A DNA stretch of 47,279 bases, from assembly GCA_920105805.1 (NCBI GenBank), contig CAKKTI010000139.1:1-47279 (forward strand). Direction: 5' to 3'. The notes beneath the pieces were generated by a model. It had not been told where the DNA came from, searched no databases, and saw only the letters and a program-made list of their open reading frames with translations. Of the stretch, positions 21,701 to 34,384 are shown piece after piece (the first letter of the stretch is position 1; each line of letters starts with the position of its first letter). Source of the DNA: Condylostoma magnum. Lineage: Eukaryota; Ciliophora; Heterotrichea; Heterotrichida; Condylostomatidae. The translations under genes were made by a program, and so were the position numbers.

Positions 21701-24283
21701 TTGTAGTTTTTATAGACAATCATTTCATTGTTCGGAGAAAATCAGTATGAATTATTGTTTATAGCATCCATTTCTAGTATACTATAAAGCAATCTATTGC
21801 CTTTTGTATAGGAATTAGATGATCTAGAAGGAAATAGTCCAGCTGTTTATGAGATTCTAGCAAGTTTGAATCTAATTATCAATTATAATGGCTCTATTAT
21901 TCCTAAGAGTGGCCATGCAATTTAAATTTTGAATAAGTTTCAGTTATAACCCTCATAACCTAATTTTATTCTCAATTTGTTTAGTAGAGTAATAGAATTC
22001 TCTAATAATCCCTAATTGTAGTATATCTCACTAAAAACTATGATAAATTTGATATAAAATGTATCTTTGAGTATAGCATTAGATTTAAAAGGTTCCCCTA
22101 TAACACAATAAGCAATCTAGTATATAGTTAATACAATAATAGCAAAAATTCAAGCATATACTTCAAACACTTCACTGGAGAATAAATGCGTAGTAAAGCT
22201 TAGTTTGAAATTACTGAATTTAGTACCTAATTACTACGACTATGATTCTTGAGCCTGGTGTTTAAGATGCACTGAAAATAGAGAATCTTCCATAAGAATG
22301 CTTAGTTGGGGCATTTTATAAAAGAAAATAGAATCTGTTATGAATCATACTACAAATTTGGTGGATATTGCATTAGATACCTTATTTGCCTAGAAGGATA
22401 CATACGGAGTTAAGGTCTAAATTTTCGGGTTTTTACTAGCAGTGAGTGAGATATCTATTAACGAAAGTGCAGATACTGAAACTAAACTAACTGATTATAT
22501 GTTCAAGTACGGGATAATTTCTCATATAAAAGCCATTTTGTACGATAATTAAGGACCTTCTAAGCTATATTTTGCTTCTATACTAGCCCTTTTAAGTAAC
22601 TTGTATACAATCAACCCTGAAAAGGTTAAATAATAATGTATTCAGTTAGATGTATGGGATGGAATATTACGACTGCTAAGACCTAATGCTCTGATTGAAC
22701 GATTTAGTATTGATAAAAGGAAACTGCAAGGAAAATAAGAATTTGAGCTATCTGATACTCTTATTACTTTAATATACGGGTTTAATTTCCTATCGACAAT
22801 GACTAAAAGTGATGATCAAATAAGTGATTATTTAGTTGACTAAACTCACCTTATAGATTATAGTTTATAGCAGATTCAAATTATCACTTAAGACTACAGT
22901 GAAAGTAAATCAGCCTTACAAAATCAATCAATACTTTCCATAGTAAATACTCTGCACTCATTATGCTATATAAGCTCTCAAAGGTGTTAAAAGATACTTA
23001 TAAATAGATTTGATTACTAATAAATCTTAGATGTTTTGAATAAATCTTCAGGATTAGAACTACGTTTAGGGATATGTCGGTTATTAACATGTTTGACTGA
23101 AATCATAGACCTGGATGCTACTTCTGAGCAAATAACCATGCACATTATATCCATATATAAGTAAGTTTTTAGCTCAGATTATATACGAGGAAGAAATGAT
23201 GTTCTTAATTGCCTTATGTCAGTGTTGCATAAATCAGAGCAAGCTAAACTAGTCGCTTTGAAAACAGGATTCTAGGAGTTATTCTTCCAAGATGTACAAA
23301 AACTGTATCCCTAACTAATCAATCAACAAGGAAAAAGCTAAAAAGTTAAGGAAATGCTAAACTTCATTAAATATTGGTGCTAAAATTCAGATGAAGCAAA
23401 ATTAAGACTTCTGTACAATAATGGGCATCCAGGGCCAGTGGCATTATTCATTTTTCATTTATTATAAGCATCAGGTAACTATGAAATATTATTAACTCAG
23501 ATCTTACAGACAATAAGTACGATTATATCAGACTGTAGTAATGCTAAAAAGGCATGTGCTATCGTATAAGAGTCCAGATAATCGATTTTAAGTCTACTTG
23601 TTCAATTAGCAAGCAATTCTTTTAAAAGTAAATCAGATTAACCTTTTCAATTAGTGCTGTAAGTATTAGGCAATCTATCCAATAACAAGGAGTGTAGATA
23701 ATTAATGATAAAATCGAAGTACCCTTAAGGATTGTGCTAAATTCTAGTGAAATAATGGAACCTTAATAAAGATAATACTTAAATTCCAGGAAAGTCTGAA
23801 TAGATAGTTTACTTTCTTTCAATTCTCTCATTTTATACAGAGGGCTAAAAGGTTATTATATAATCTTAAGGACTTGTATAGGTTTTAGGTGAAATATTGG
23901 AAAGATATTCCAGTATAGGTATATCTTACAAACTAGTATAGAACAGCTTTCTTTTAATCAGAAATTTAGCCTTTCTTAAAGGAAACAATGCTTAGTTATT
24001 ATCAGAGTAGAAAATATTAACTATGATTTTAGCTACTTTATCGTCTAGTTATAGCAAAGTAAAGATTCGGCAGTTAGCTGCCTCTGCTATATGAGCACTG
24101 TTATATCATAATTAAAGAGTTAAGGGTCTGTTAAGCAGGCAACCAGTTTTGGAGGGTTTAGACAATATATACAAAGAAATAGAGAGGGATTTGGATAGAG
24201 CAAGATATGAAAGCTAAAATATTGATAAATTAAAAGATATACATAGTAGTTTATCTTGCATACTAAAGATTTGTAGAGATTAG
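18719..24283 (+). CDS. RTTN: rotatin-like armadillo-repeat basal body protein
   Basis: Single uninterrupted frame of about 1,854 residues, near the roughly 2,200 of human rotatin. The N-terminus matches the rotatin N-terminal domain pattern (LISKLSHRLPEVSDRAV, then GLKYFGAVEFLE), and the Trp of LILQWINE is TGA. Long helical armadillo-like repeats fill the protein. The C-terminus has the family-like FLLIRNLAFLKGN, RQLAASAIWALLYHNQRVKG. Rotatin (Drosophila Ana3) is needed for centriole and basal body assembly, consistent with a ciliated cell. More than 100 in-frame TAR codons read as Gln. The stop is TAG 24281-24283 followed by TAA; the frame remains open beyond into the next small ORF. Confidence 0.87.
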
Positions 24284-24301
24284 TAATATATTCTAATTAA
24301 A

Positions 24302-24595
24302 ATGTCATACCTTTATTATTTTAAATTATTGAAGACTGATTTAATCAAGGAATTTTGGAAGGAACTTAATAGCAACTATAAATATGTTAAAGCACTAATA
24401 TCTAAATCTAGAAATGAATATCCTAAACTTATCAAAGATGATTCAATTTAAGGATATATTACAGGTTAATTGCATAATAGTATTCTATAATCTGTATACA
24501 AAATATCTCTTTCATAATTTTTAAATTATATGAGCCTATTTCAATATCAGACTAACATTTCACAAGATTTTCCACTGGTTATGCCAACTAAATAA
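24302..24595 (+). CDS. small ORF (97 aa) in the same frame as rotatin
   Basis: Starts MSYLYYFKLLKTDLIKEFW, 18 nt after the inferred rotatin stop and in the same frame. Only the choice of TAG/TAA as stop separates the two. The translation is protein-like, mostly helical, and ends ...DFPLVMPTK at TAA 24593-24595 after 26 stop-free codons that use CAA/CAG for Gln. The pattern weakly resembles the last part of PCI-type subunits (eIF3k/CSN8/Rpn12), too weak for a call. It is either a separate gene or a C-terminal extension of rotatin. Confidence 0.4.
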
Positions 24596-24690
24596 CCTGA
24601 AAATTAAGCAGTGCACATACTATCCTAATGAACCCTAATAACTACAACGAAGAAATAAAACACTAAATTATAATAAAGTCATTACTAAAC

Positions 24691-25710
24691 TCATCTTGGA
24701 TCTTCAAGCCAATTATTCGGATCACTACTATGCTCGTAAGCGCCCCAATGCCCATTAAAAGCATATACTCCAATATTATACTCAACATACAGAATATCAA
24801 TCCAAATTATTCTATTATGAACCATTCCACTAGATACATAAACAAGATAAAACTTTCTCCCAGTGGCTATTTCTTCCCTTACCCCTAAAACATTTCCAGT
24901 TACATAATAATAAGGTAATTCAGTAGGGGGAATATAATCCTCAGCATCAACAGTAATTGCACTTTACAGTAATTCTACAGAACCTTTGAAAGTAACTGTG
25001 AAAGGTCCATGAGATCTAATAGAATTGGCAATCATGTAAAAAGGCTAATCATTCATTTTAGGTTCGGTCCAGTGAGGCCATTGAGGATCTAGCGATATAA
25101 CATGATCTAATCCTTGCATATTAGTCATAGTACTATTGTAATTAGGATCAATCTCGCATGGTTCAAGCTCATGATAAGGGTACATATCATCACTATGCAC
25201 ATAAAGATCCTGCATAGCATAATTGAGCATTAAACCATACTAGTTTCTAGGATCATTAGAGTCACAGGTGATGAAGAAGTCTAAATTACGCTGGTCAAGT
25301 TCTTTGATTTTGAAGTACTGATTCATTACTGATTTAGGACTGTAAAGGTAATGAACATCTATAGGCTTATATTCAGAATTTAACATGAATTACCACAGAA
25401 CATTTCCTACTGTCATTTTAAAAGCTTCTGCTAGAAAAGGAGAGTATCCTACTTCGTAAGGGTCGTGTTTATAGTAGAGGAAATAAGTGTTCCATGGAAT
25501 TCTAGCTTAGGTTATGTCTGGGTAAGCAGATGTATGCTGCCACTTAAACATATCTTCGTTTTACCAGAAAGCATGGGTCTCGTAGACTAAATTCATGCAG
25601 TTGTATACTGTATTGTTCGTATAAGGACACAAACTACTCCATATTGTATCCTCCACCCTATAACTTAATACTAATTTAAGCAGTAAAATTGGTAGTATTA
25701 CTTTACTCAT
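24691..25710 (-). CDS. secreted or lumenal protein (339 aa), unknown
   Basis: Starts MSKVILPILLLKLVLSYRV, a good signal peptide. The mature part has scattered Cys, many Tyr/Trp/His and Asp, and a beta-rich C-terminal half (SHGPFTVTFKGSVELL, RKFYLVYVSSGMVHNR, IWIDILYVEYN), suggesting an extracellular or lysosomal soluble protein. The final 85 or so codons contain no TAR. It ends at TGA 24693-24691 (...LEDPR), so TGA also works as a stop in this genome. No catalytic motif or family was recognised. Confidence 0.65.
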
Positions 25711-26476
25711 CTGAAGTTTTATATTTTACTCGACTGAAGCTACGCTTTTAAGCTAGAAGATACGGAAAGATAGATACACTAAGTACGTATCTTGGTAAAA
25801 TTGTATTTAAAGTATCTTGGGGATTGGGGATTAGCCATTTTTAATAATAGGCTGTATTTTTGTAGTTTTACGAATTTATTCTTACTTATTTATTTGTTTT
25901 ATAGTAGTTGTTTTAAGTATATATTTATTATGTTTTTAAGTGAAAATGTTTCTGATAAGTTGTTCATAATATGTACTAATGATAGGAAGCAGTAAATTTA
26001 TTCGAACTTGTTATATAACAGAATGCTAGACAAGTCTTTTTTGCTTCTGAAATTAAAATAGAGTATCTTAGTTAGTGTATCCTTCAATTTTTTAAATAAA
26101 AGATTGTTATAATGTAATATAGAGCGGTGAGCTAACTTTTAGATAATATTAATTAGAAGGTTACGCTGGGTTTTATACCAAATTATTAGGGTATCCAGTG
26201 TATATTTAGAAATCACTTCAAGCACATAGAGGCTGTTAGAGTTTATTCATATTTAAAGAGGGAATTATGTAAATTAATATTATTCTAATACTATGATTTT
26301 ACTACAGATTTATCAATTCATCTGAATTGCCACATTTAAGTAGATAACTTTCTATAATACTTTGATAATTTCTTAATTCCATTAGTAATTAAGTTAAAGC
26401 TGACTTTTTTGTTAACATATGAAACTACTTTTTTACATAATATTTATTAATCCAACTCCTTTACAATCATTTAAAA
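25711..26476. other. intergenic region, no convincing gene
   Basis: About 770 bases between the divergent secreted-protein and MAP kinase genes. A forward frame stays open from about 25795 to 26320, but its translation is Leu/Phe/Tyr/Ile-biased as expected from AT-rich DNA and it has no domain. I do not call it a gene. No tRNA or other RNA gene was recognised. Promoters of both flanking genes should lie here. Confidence 0.4.
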
Positions 26477-27673
<1,197 letters not shown>

Positions 27674-27676
27674 CTA

Positions 27677-28132
27677 TTAAGAATTATTATACTTAGGCTT
27701 TTGGATATATAGAAACTCTTCATCATCAGATTCCACTGCTTGCTGCTTACTGTTCACTTGAGGTGTGTAGTATCTGTCAGGGTCCATAGTAATCCATCAT
27801 GATATTTTCTTAAGACCTTGATTAACAGGCTGTGGGCAGGATGATTTCCTATGATGATGGAAAACTCTTCTAACTTTAAGTCTTGAGCTATCGGAGCTGA
27901 CAGAGTGTTGTCTAACATAACTAGCATTAGTTGACTAGGTTGATAAGTAATATCTACATAAAGGAGTGTGTCTTTTAGGTTAACTTTATGGTATAAGCTA
28001 TGGTGGATTGTGTGTTAATTTTATTTAATTAGGAAGTTTTTAGAGTGTCCTTTTATTTCTTTTTATATACTTCTCACAGGTCCACCTAGCAGCAGTTATT
28101 TGTAGCTTTTTTAGTTCAATACGCTTCTTCAT
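27677..28132 (-). CDS. small basic protein (151 aa), unknown
   Basis: Starts MKKRIELKKLQITAARWTCEK. It is rich in Lys/Arg/His/Ser/Pro and ends with an acidic patch (ESDDEEFLYIQKPKYNNS). One TGA plus TGG gives the pair WW (KISWWITMD). The final 38 codons use only CAA/CAG for Gln and have no TAR/TGA, so the TAA 27679-27677 stop is secure, 3 nt from the MAP kinase stop. The ATG is 3 nt from the divergent ATG of the next gene. The protein looks disordered; function unknown. Confidence 0.65.
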
Positions 28133-28135
28133 AAA

Positions 28136-29545
28136 ATGTTAATTTTACTATATATTTAGGCGATTCTAGGTGACTGTCCATCTACAAGATGTGGTGAGCT
28201 AAAAGATAGCCAGTGCTATGAATACACGAGCAGTAGAATAACAATATCAGAGTGTCCGTCAACCCAGACCTGCTCTGCAAGTGGATTTTCCATAGGAAAA
28301 TCCCATACACTCTAAGTTTCATCAGCATACTGCCTAGACACAAACAAGCTTATAAACTTAAAAGTCCCAGGTGAACAATGCAATCTTAATGAAGAATGTC
28401 GTTCAAACCTATGTGATTTAGGAAGATGCTAAGGTTTTACATCAGGCAGTCCATGTACATCAATTGAAGACTGTGCCGTAGGTTTGAGTTGTTCTGAAAT
28501 AAACTCAGGATTTTGTGTAAGCTAACAGCCAATTGGTTCTAGTTGTTAAAATGATTTCCAATGTGTTAACAGTGGCTCATGTTATAACGGTAGATGCTAA
28601 ACTTACTTTTCCCTGCCGGAAGGCACTGAGTTTGATAATAGTACATCTGATAGTTATTTATGTGCTTCAGGGTACCTATCAGCGTCTAGAAAGTGCAGCA
28701 TTGCTCCTAAGAACAAAAATGACCCTAATATAGAATGCAGGACCTCCTAAGACTGTGAGTTGGATATTGATGGTGAGAAGTTCTTCGGATTTTGTTACTG
28801 TGGACATAATCCAGGAGGCAAGGCGTTTTGCAGGGCAGTGTAAGGTGACTAGGAGTTCATAAATTTTAAAAAGTCTATTAAGGAGTTAGCAGTTATTAAC
28901 TCCTTGTGCCATAATAGTATTGCCTTTACTCCCAGGTGTCCTGAGATTAAGGGTACTCCGGAGTTGAATAACTTTATGAAGGCACAATACTTGTATTTGT
29001 ATAGGCATAGTTTGATAGATGCTGAGAGTTGTGGTATTGAGTTAATCAATCCTTTGGCTACTGATTACGAATATGCCGAGGCTGTGTCATAGAGTGAGGA
29101 AGAGGGTTAGGATGAGTTGTTGGTTATTATAATGGGAGCTGTGATTGGAGTCATTTTCATTGCTGGGGTTATCTCTTGTATTTACTATATCAGGTGGAGG
29201 AGGATTAGGTCCCAGACGAGTATAGAAATTGATAGGACGGATGATGTTATACTGTTTGCTAGGACTAAGGTTGTAAAGACTGTTGAAGGGGATTTCGAGT
29301 CTAGTTTCAATGTTGATGATTTCAGTATTGCTGATAACGGGTAATTGAATAAGGGAGTTCCTGTTGGGGTTAAGGTTGATTTAGTATCGTATGAAGTTAC
29401 TGATACTTTTGATTATCCTTTGGTTTAGAATGCTGAGTATAGAGGAGGGACCACGCATATTGAGGATTTAGAAGATTTAATGGGAAGTAAGGACTATCCG
29501 TTGCTGAATTCCAAGAAAGCTGTAGTGGAGAAGGTTGATAATTAA
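28136..29545 (+). CDS. type I membrane protein with Cys-rich extracellular repeats
   Basis: 469 residues. A short signal peptide (MLILLYIQAILG) leads into about 200 residues of Cys-rich repeats (CNLNEECRSNLCDLGRC, CTSIEDCAVGLSC, CQNDFQCVNSGSCYNGRC), then a Cys-poor stem and one transmembrane helix (LLVIIMGAVIGVIFIAGVIS) at about residue 330. The cytosolic tail of about 120 residues follows, starting YYIRWRRIR. This resembles ciliate surface receptors or adhesion-like proteins; no kinase domain is attached. The 3' part is richer in G than its neighbours. The stop TAA 29543-29545 follows about 40 stop-free codons. Confidence 0.8.
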
Positions 29546-29580
29546 AGATTGTTTTATTAAAGTTTAGCATATAGAATTTA

Positions 29581-30621
29581 TTATCTACTTAGATAAGCAG
29601 ACTGTGGTCTTGACTTTTTTAACATTGAGGATCTTGCTCTTCTTAGCGGTGAGGCTCTAGTTGAGTCGGAATCCGCCGTTCTAAATTATCTTGAGTAATT
29701 TCTACCACTCTAAGGCCTGGAAATAACTTAAGGATCTGCTCCAATTGTATTATATCTTCTGTTCTTTTTACGGTCCATAGCTTCATCATAAACTAAGTGA
29801 TTCCCGATCATATAATAACAGTTGTTTTATATATTCTGGCTTCTTTGTAATTATCTATAGGATAACGTACCTTTGATACGAGCTCTGCCTATAGAGGATT
29901 AGTTATTGTTATAAGATCCTGGGCCTACTAAGAACCCAGTTCTTTTAGCATCAATTTTGTATTGACGAAATCTCTCAGTTCTAGGAATAGACTTTTATCG
30001 GTCTTTCACAGGAGAGAATTCCAACTTTTTTCCGCTATTGGAAACAGAGGGATTATATCATGAGGGAGTTCTTTCCTTTGGACTTCTAAACTGTAGATTA
30101 GTTGGCCTCATTTTTTAACTAAATTTATAATTAACTTTAGATATACGAAAACTTCTAGCTGATTTTGAATGAAAATTGTAACAATCTCTTGACTTACATG
30201 CTGCACTTCTAATCTTTGTCCTTCTAAGTACTTAGTTTTAATTTCTCAAAAGCTTACCAGTACTTTTAGACCTATTTGAAAGAGAAATGGGTAAAACAAT
30301 AGCAGCTTTAGGTGTATGTTTATAGATTTAGTCATATCTAGGAGTGTAATGACTAGGCCCTGGAGAAGATTCTCTTGAAGTAAAATCACTTCTATTTGAA
30401 TTACCAAAAGTGTTTTAAGGACTTTTCTATATACTTAATTTTGGAACCTCCTTTTTTAATTACTTTGTATATTTTCTTATAGCTTTTTATACTCTTTCAT
30501 GTATTGGAGTCTGAACCGGAGTTGGAAATTTTGTAACAAATTGCTTACTCTAATAATCAGGTGCAACTAGTCTATTTAAAAAATTATACTTTTTCTATTA
30601 GATTAATCCTATTTTAGACAT
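29581..30621 (-). CDS. SHIPPO/STPG-like ciliary protein (PGP-Y repeats)
   Basis: About 346 residues, Arg/Ser/Lys-rich. It contains SHIPPO-type Pro-Gly sites: SSPGPSHYTPRYD near residue 100 and FLVGPGSYNNNQ near 235. Such repeats occur in sperm-tail and ciliary microtubule-inner proteins of the STPG/ODF3 group. Only two clear repeats are seen, so the family call is moderate. One TGA reads as Trp (PSWYNP). The last 36 codons before TAA 29583-29581 are free of TAR/TGA. It is divergent from the coiled-coil gene at 30692, with 70 nt between starts. Confidence 0.6.
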
Positions 30622-30691
30622 TAAGGGCCTTCTTTACTTCAATTACTGTCTAAAAGCTTTCATTTTTATATTAGGTAACAAAATTTGTAAA

Positions 30692-31975
30692 ATGGAGCCT
30701 GATAATAACGTTAACGATGAATATTTAAATCAAATTGAATAAGTAAAAGATTAGGAATAGCAATCTGATAATGATAATCAAAAAGAACGTCCGGAATTTC
30801 CCAAACTAAGGAGCAACGATATAGAATAATCAATAGCATAGATTTTTGACTATAGTAAAAGGACTCAAAGTTAATAGCAAATTACTTCTCAAAGCGAATC
30901 AGACAATCTATCAGTGGAGTTAAAAGTTGAAAAAACACCAATTAAACAAAGTACTTAAAATCAAGAAAAGACAACCCCATAAATAAACAAGTTAGTTTTA
31001 CCTATCAGACGTAATTTAAACTAATCAACTCCAAGGAAATCAAGAATAGATTAAGTCACTAACAGGCTTTATAGGTCTAATTAAACACCAAAACTATCAG
31101 CGAGAAAATAGTAAAGTAATAATAAGTCTCCTTCCAGTTCCTGAAGATAACAATAGGAGTCAGTTAAACGGTTGTCATAAACTAGGAAAAGAAACTCTGA
31201 TCTTGAGAATTTAGAAACCAGCAGATCAAGTACACCTTAATTAACCCCAAGGAAAAATAATTTAAGTCAATTTACACCCAGAAAGCAGCTTTTAAGTGAT
31301 TTTATATTCAAGCCTAAATTCAACTTAAAGAAATTAGACATACACAAAACTAATCAAGTACCAAGTATTAACATACAGGAAATTAAAAACACATAGAATA
31401 AGGAGTAATTAAAAGAGTTTATTAGTATGTAAAAGAAGCAACTTAGTTAACTAAGAGATATGGAAAGCAGGGCTAGATTTGAAGATTAGAGGGAAAAGTA
31501 AAGATAGTAATAATTCTTAGAAGAAGTTAAAGCTGATAGAATTAGAAGGGCTAAATTAAGAGAATAAAGAAGAGAAAGGGAAGTGAAGCTTAAGTAACAA
31601 CAGTAAGAAAAGAAAGTTATAAAAGACAAACGAATTGAAACACAAGAAAAACTAAAAGCTTAAAGGAAAATAGCAAAAATTGACAGATTAAAGCATTAGG
31701 ATGAGTTGAATAGAAGTGCCTAAAATCACTAATGACTTAAAAAGTTTAAGGAAAGCTAAAGAAAAGAGTTTTTATAATAAAAACATGAGCTCAATACAGA
31801 TAAAATAGACTTTTTAAGATAAATAAAGGAAGCTTAAGACGATTAGAACTTTTAAGATGTACAAAATTTCCAAAAAAGGTAGCAAGATGATGATATTAAA
31901 GAGTTAAGACATCAATGTCTAGAATTATATCTACAACGTTCAGATGTAATAGAATCACTTAATTTCTATGATTAA
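30692..31975 (+). CDS. Ser/Thr-Pro-rich then coiled-coil protein (427 aa)
   Basis: The acidic N-terminus (MEPDNNVNDEYLNQIEQ) is followed by a disordered region with repeated TPRK sites (STPRKSR, LTPRKNN, FTPRKQ), candidate proline-directed phosphosites. Then come about 200 residues of strongly charged coiled coil (KADRIRRAKLREQRRERE). Two TGA codons read as Trp. The last 34 codons before TAA 31973-31975 use only CAA for Gln, marking the C-terminus, 3 nt from the convergent stop. Likely microtubule- or cilium-associated by composition; no family recognised. Confidence 0.7.
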
Positions 31976-31978
31976 TTA

Positions 31979-32299
31979 CTAAACTAATTGATACACAGAT
32001 GGGTTTAAAAATTGAATGCACTGAGGAATCACACGTTCTGGTTTTTGTTAGGTTTGCATCTGTTCTTCAGCTTGTGATTCTGGTTCTGGTTGTGTTGTTA
32101 ATTCATTTATATATTAGCCTGCAATTTCTCATTTAACTTGTTCTCTTTTATGGGCTCTTACTACTATGTAGTCAATTACAGCATCAATTTTTGACAGCCT
32201 TCTGAAGATTTCTTTGTGAAACCTGAACTTAATTTGGTAATTATATATTAAATTACTCTATTAAGACGTTCATTAAGCCTGGAACTCTGTACTAGTCAT
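31979..32299 (-). CDS. small acidic/Gln-rich protein (106 aa)
   Basis: Starts MTSTEFQAQWTSQQ. The core is a helical segment (EIFRRLSKIDAVIDYIVVRAHKR) and an acidic Gln/Glu/Pro tail (TTQPEPESQAEEQ). A 29-nt GT-AG interval at about 32232-32260 would also join a different upstream frame smoothly, so the N-terminal third is uncertain. The last 22 codons before TAG 31981-31979 use CAA/CAG for Gln. It lies 69 nt downstream of the Kintoun-like gene on the same strand. Function unknown. Confidence 0.5.
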
Positions 32300-32368
32300 T
32301 ATATAGGTCAATGAACTTAATTAAAGACCTTATATATGAAATATTAGATAAACAAAATCAGATGAGTC

Positions 32369-33769
32369 TTACTTGAACTCAAATTCTGGATTTTCTATAT
32401 TAATTTCTGATTCTTATGTGTTTACTGGATTTTCCATAGATGCAATTTCCTCAATCTTAGGAGCAGGTTGTAATTCTTCATATACATCCTCTTATTTATA
32501 CTTAATTTCATCTAACTTATCCTCAATCTGATCCTCAATCTAATCCTCTTATTTATCCTCAATCTAATCCTCTAACTTATCCTAACTTACAATATCCAAA
32601 ATCCCTTTATCCTCACTATCAATTTCCTCCTCCTCTTCACTAATCTCCTATACCAAATCCTAATCCGTATACTCCTTGAAGTCAATTTTACTCAAATCAA
32701 TAGGCAAATGTATCCTCATAACCTTATGCTTCCTATCAAACTTTGCCTAGCTTTCCTCTTCCAATACATCATACGGTAAATTAACCTCCAGATAATATAA
32801 ATCCTTAACTTCAAACACCATCAGCTTTTCCTTTACATCAATCCTAGCATCAGCAACCTTCTCCATATGCGGCACCATGATTTTAACAGTTAAATGCTGA
32901 GGAGGCCTTTGCCTCCTCACTCTCGTCTCTAAATAATCCCCTAGATCAACTGGCTCCCCATACAACAACTAATACTTCGGTGCATGTATTCCCTTCGGCC
33001 TTTCCTCCTCTTCTTCCTCCTCCTCTTCCTGCACTTCCTCCTCAAATTTCTACTACCTCTGATGTTTCATTTAGTTAGATAGTAACTCCTTATACAGCTT
33101 AGGCCCCTCTTCATCCAGATTATACCGCCTTTCCGTTGACGGCTTCTGAGCTTTCTAAGGATCTTTCAACGCATGTTCACTAACCATTATACTCCCAGGC
33201 TGCCCTCCCTTACACCTCAAGTTCCTCATTATTTTATAGTCTGCACTGGCCTTGTCCCCCTGTGACTTCAACATGTGATTAGCACCGTCTATAGCTGTGT
33301 CGGCTAGTAATTACATAAATTTAGTAGAGCTCATACCATTTTTAAGGGATTCCGGGTGAAAAGCACAGTCAAATGTAACACAGTGGCCACCTTTACGGTC
33401 TTAGTCGTGTCTGAATGGACCTATAGCGAAGGGAAGAGACCAGGTTCCACCACGGCCTTGTCTCTCCATTGATGGTTCTTTTATTAAGGGGGATGAGCAG
33501 AGGTTTATAAAGCATTTATAGGTTGATTTAGCTCCCTTTACTTATGTTTTAAGACAAGTATGAGGATCTGGGCGAATTAAAGTGCGGCCTGGCGGGAGTT
33601 CACCACCGTCTTCTAATTGTTTTAGATATGCTTCGTATTCAGCCTTGTTTTTAGGGTCGGAAATCTCCTCAACGTAATCATTTAGCAGCTTAGTAAATTC
33701 AGGTTTTTGCATTGCACTTGATAATCCTTTTAACTCGTCCTCTGTTATTTAAAAATCGCTATTTTCCAT
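32369..33769 (-). CDS. DNAAF2: Kintoun/DNAAF2-like PIH1 protein (dynein arm assembly factor)
   Basis: About 466 residues. The PIH1 domain lies in the N-terminal 170 residues: TLIRPDPHTCLKT, CFINLCSSPLI, RGGTWSLPFAIGPFRHD, HCVTFDCAFHPESL. A Glu-rich linker follows, then a CS-like beta domain (HLTVKIMVPHMEKV, EKLMVFEVKDLYYLEVNLPY) and an acidic tail of QIEDK-type repeats. Kintoun (PF13) is an HSP90 co-chaperone that preassembles axonemal dynein arms in the cytoplasm. The stop is TAA 32371-32369; TAA 32416-32414 is a possible earlier stop. The start is preceded by about 250 bases of AT-rich DNA. Confidence 0.82.
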
Positions 33770-34023
33770 TTTATTAAGGAAGTTTATAAAAGTTATTGTA
33801 GAGAAGTTTGTGGGAATCTTGATAGACTAGTGAATAGATTGAAAAATGAGTGTGCTTTGTAGTATATAAGACTATAGATTTTACTTTAAACTATGAAATT
33901 TTACTAAGGATAGGGATACTACCTTTAGAAAATACAAAGAAAGCAATAAATTAGTAGGCATTATCCTTTATAAAGCATTTGATATAAATCTATTATAATA
34001 TACGAAAAAATGTATTATCTACT

Positions 34024-34359
34024 CTAATGCTCTCCAATCCTCATAATTGACGGCGTATCAATCCTAAATTTCCAATTTTAATTCTAAACACTGTTGTGCA
34101 ATAAAATACTTTAAGTACTCTACACCTATTGACTATGAGATGAATTAACAAACTTACTTGAAGAATATTCTAACTAGTCTTCCACCTCATCTATTTTATC
34201 CAAAAAGGAGGCTTAAAAAGATACACTCTAATTTTCAGGAATTATAATCTAACTTTAAACATTCACATTCATCTCTGAAACTTCACTATATCTTTTCAAA
34301 TCTGGCAAAGGTTATGAGTTAAATCCTTAATATGAGTCATCAAACTCTTTATGCACCAT
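34024..34359 (-). CDS. small unknown protein (111 aa)
   Basis: Starts MVHKEFDDSYQGFNSQPLP. Ser/Asn/Gln/Val-rich, with an acidic segment (DKIDEVEDQLEYSSS) and a short basic end (KFRIDTPSIMRIGEH). No domain is recognised. The stop is TAG 34026-34024; TAA 34017-34015 is an alternative. The ATG is 25 nt from the divergent SAXO-like start, implying a shared promoter region. Confidence 0.5.
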
Positions 34360-34384
34360 TTTATATTATCAAACATCGTTAAAT

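Noticed and set aside
25795-26320. Long forward open frame between the secreted-protein and MAP kinase genes
   Set aside because: With TAR read as Gln, open frames of this length arise by chance in AT-rich DNA. The translation is Leu/Phe/Tyr/Ile-rich, has no domain and has no convincing start.
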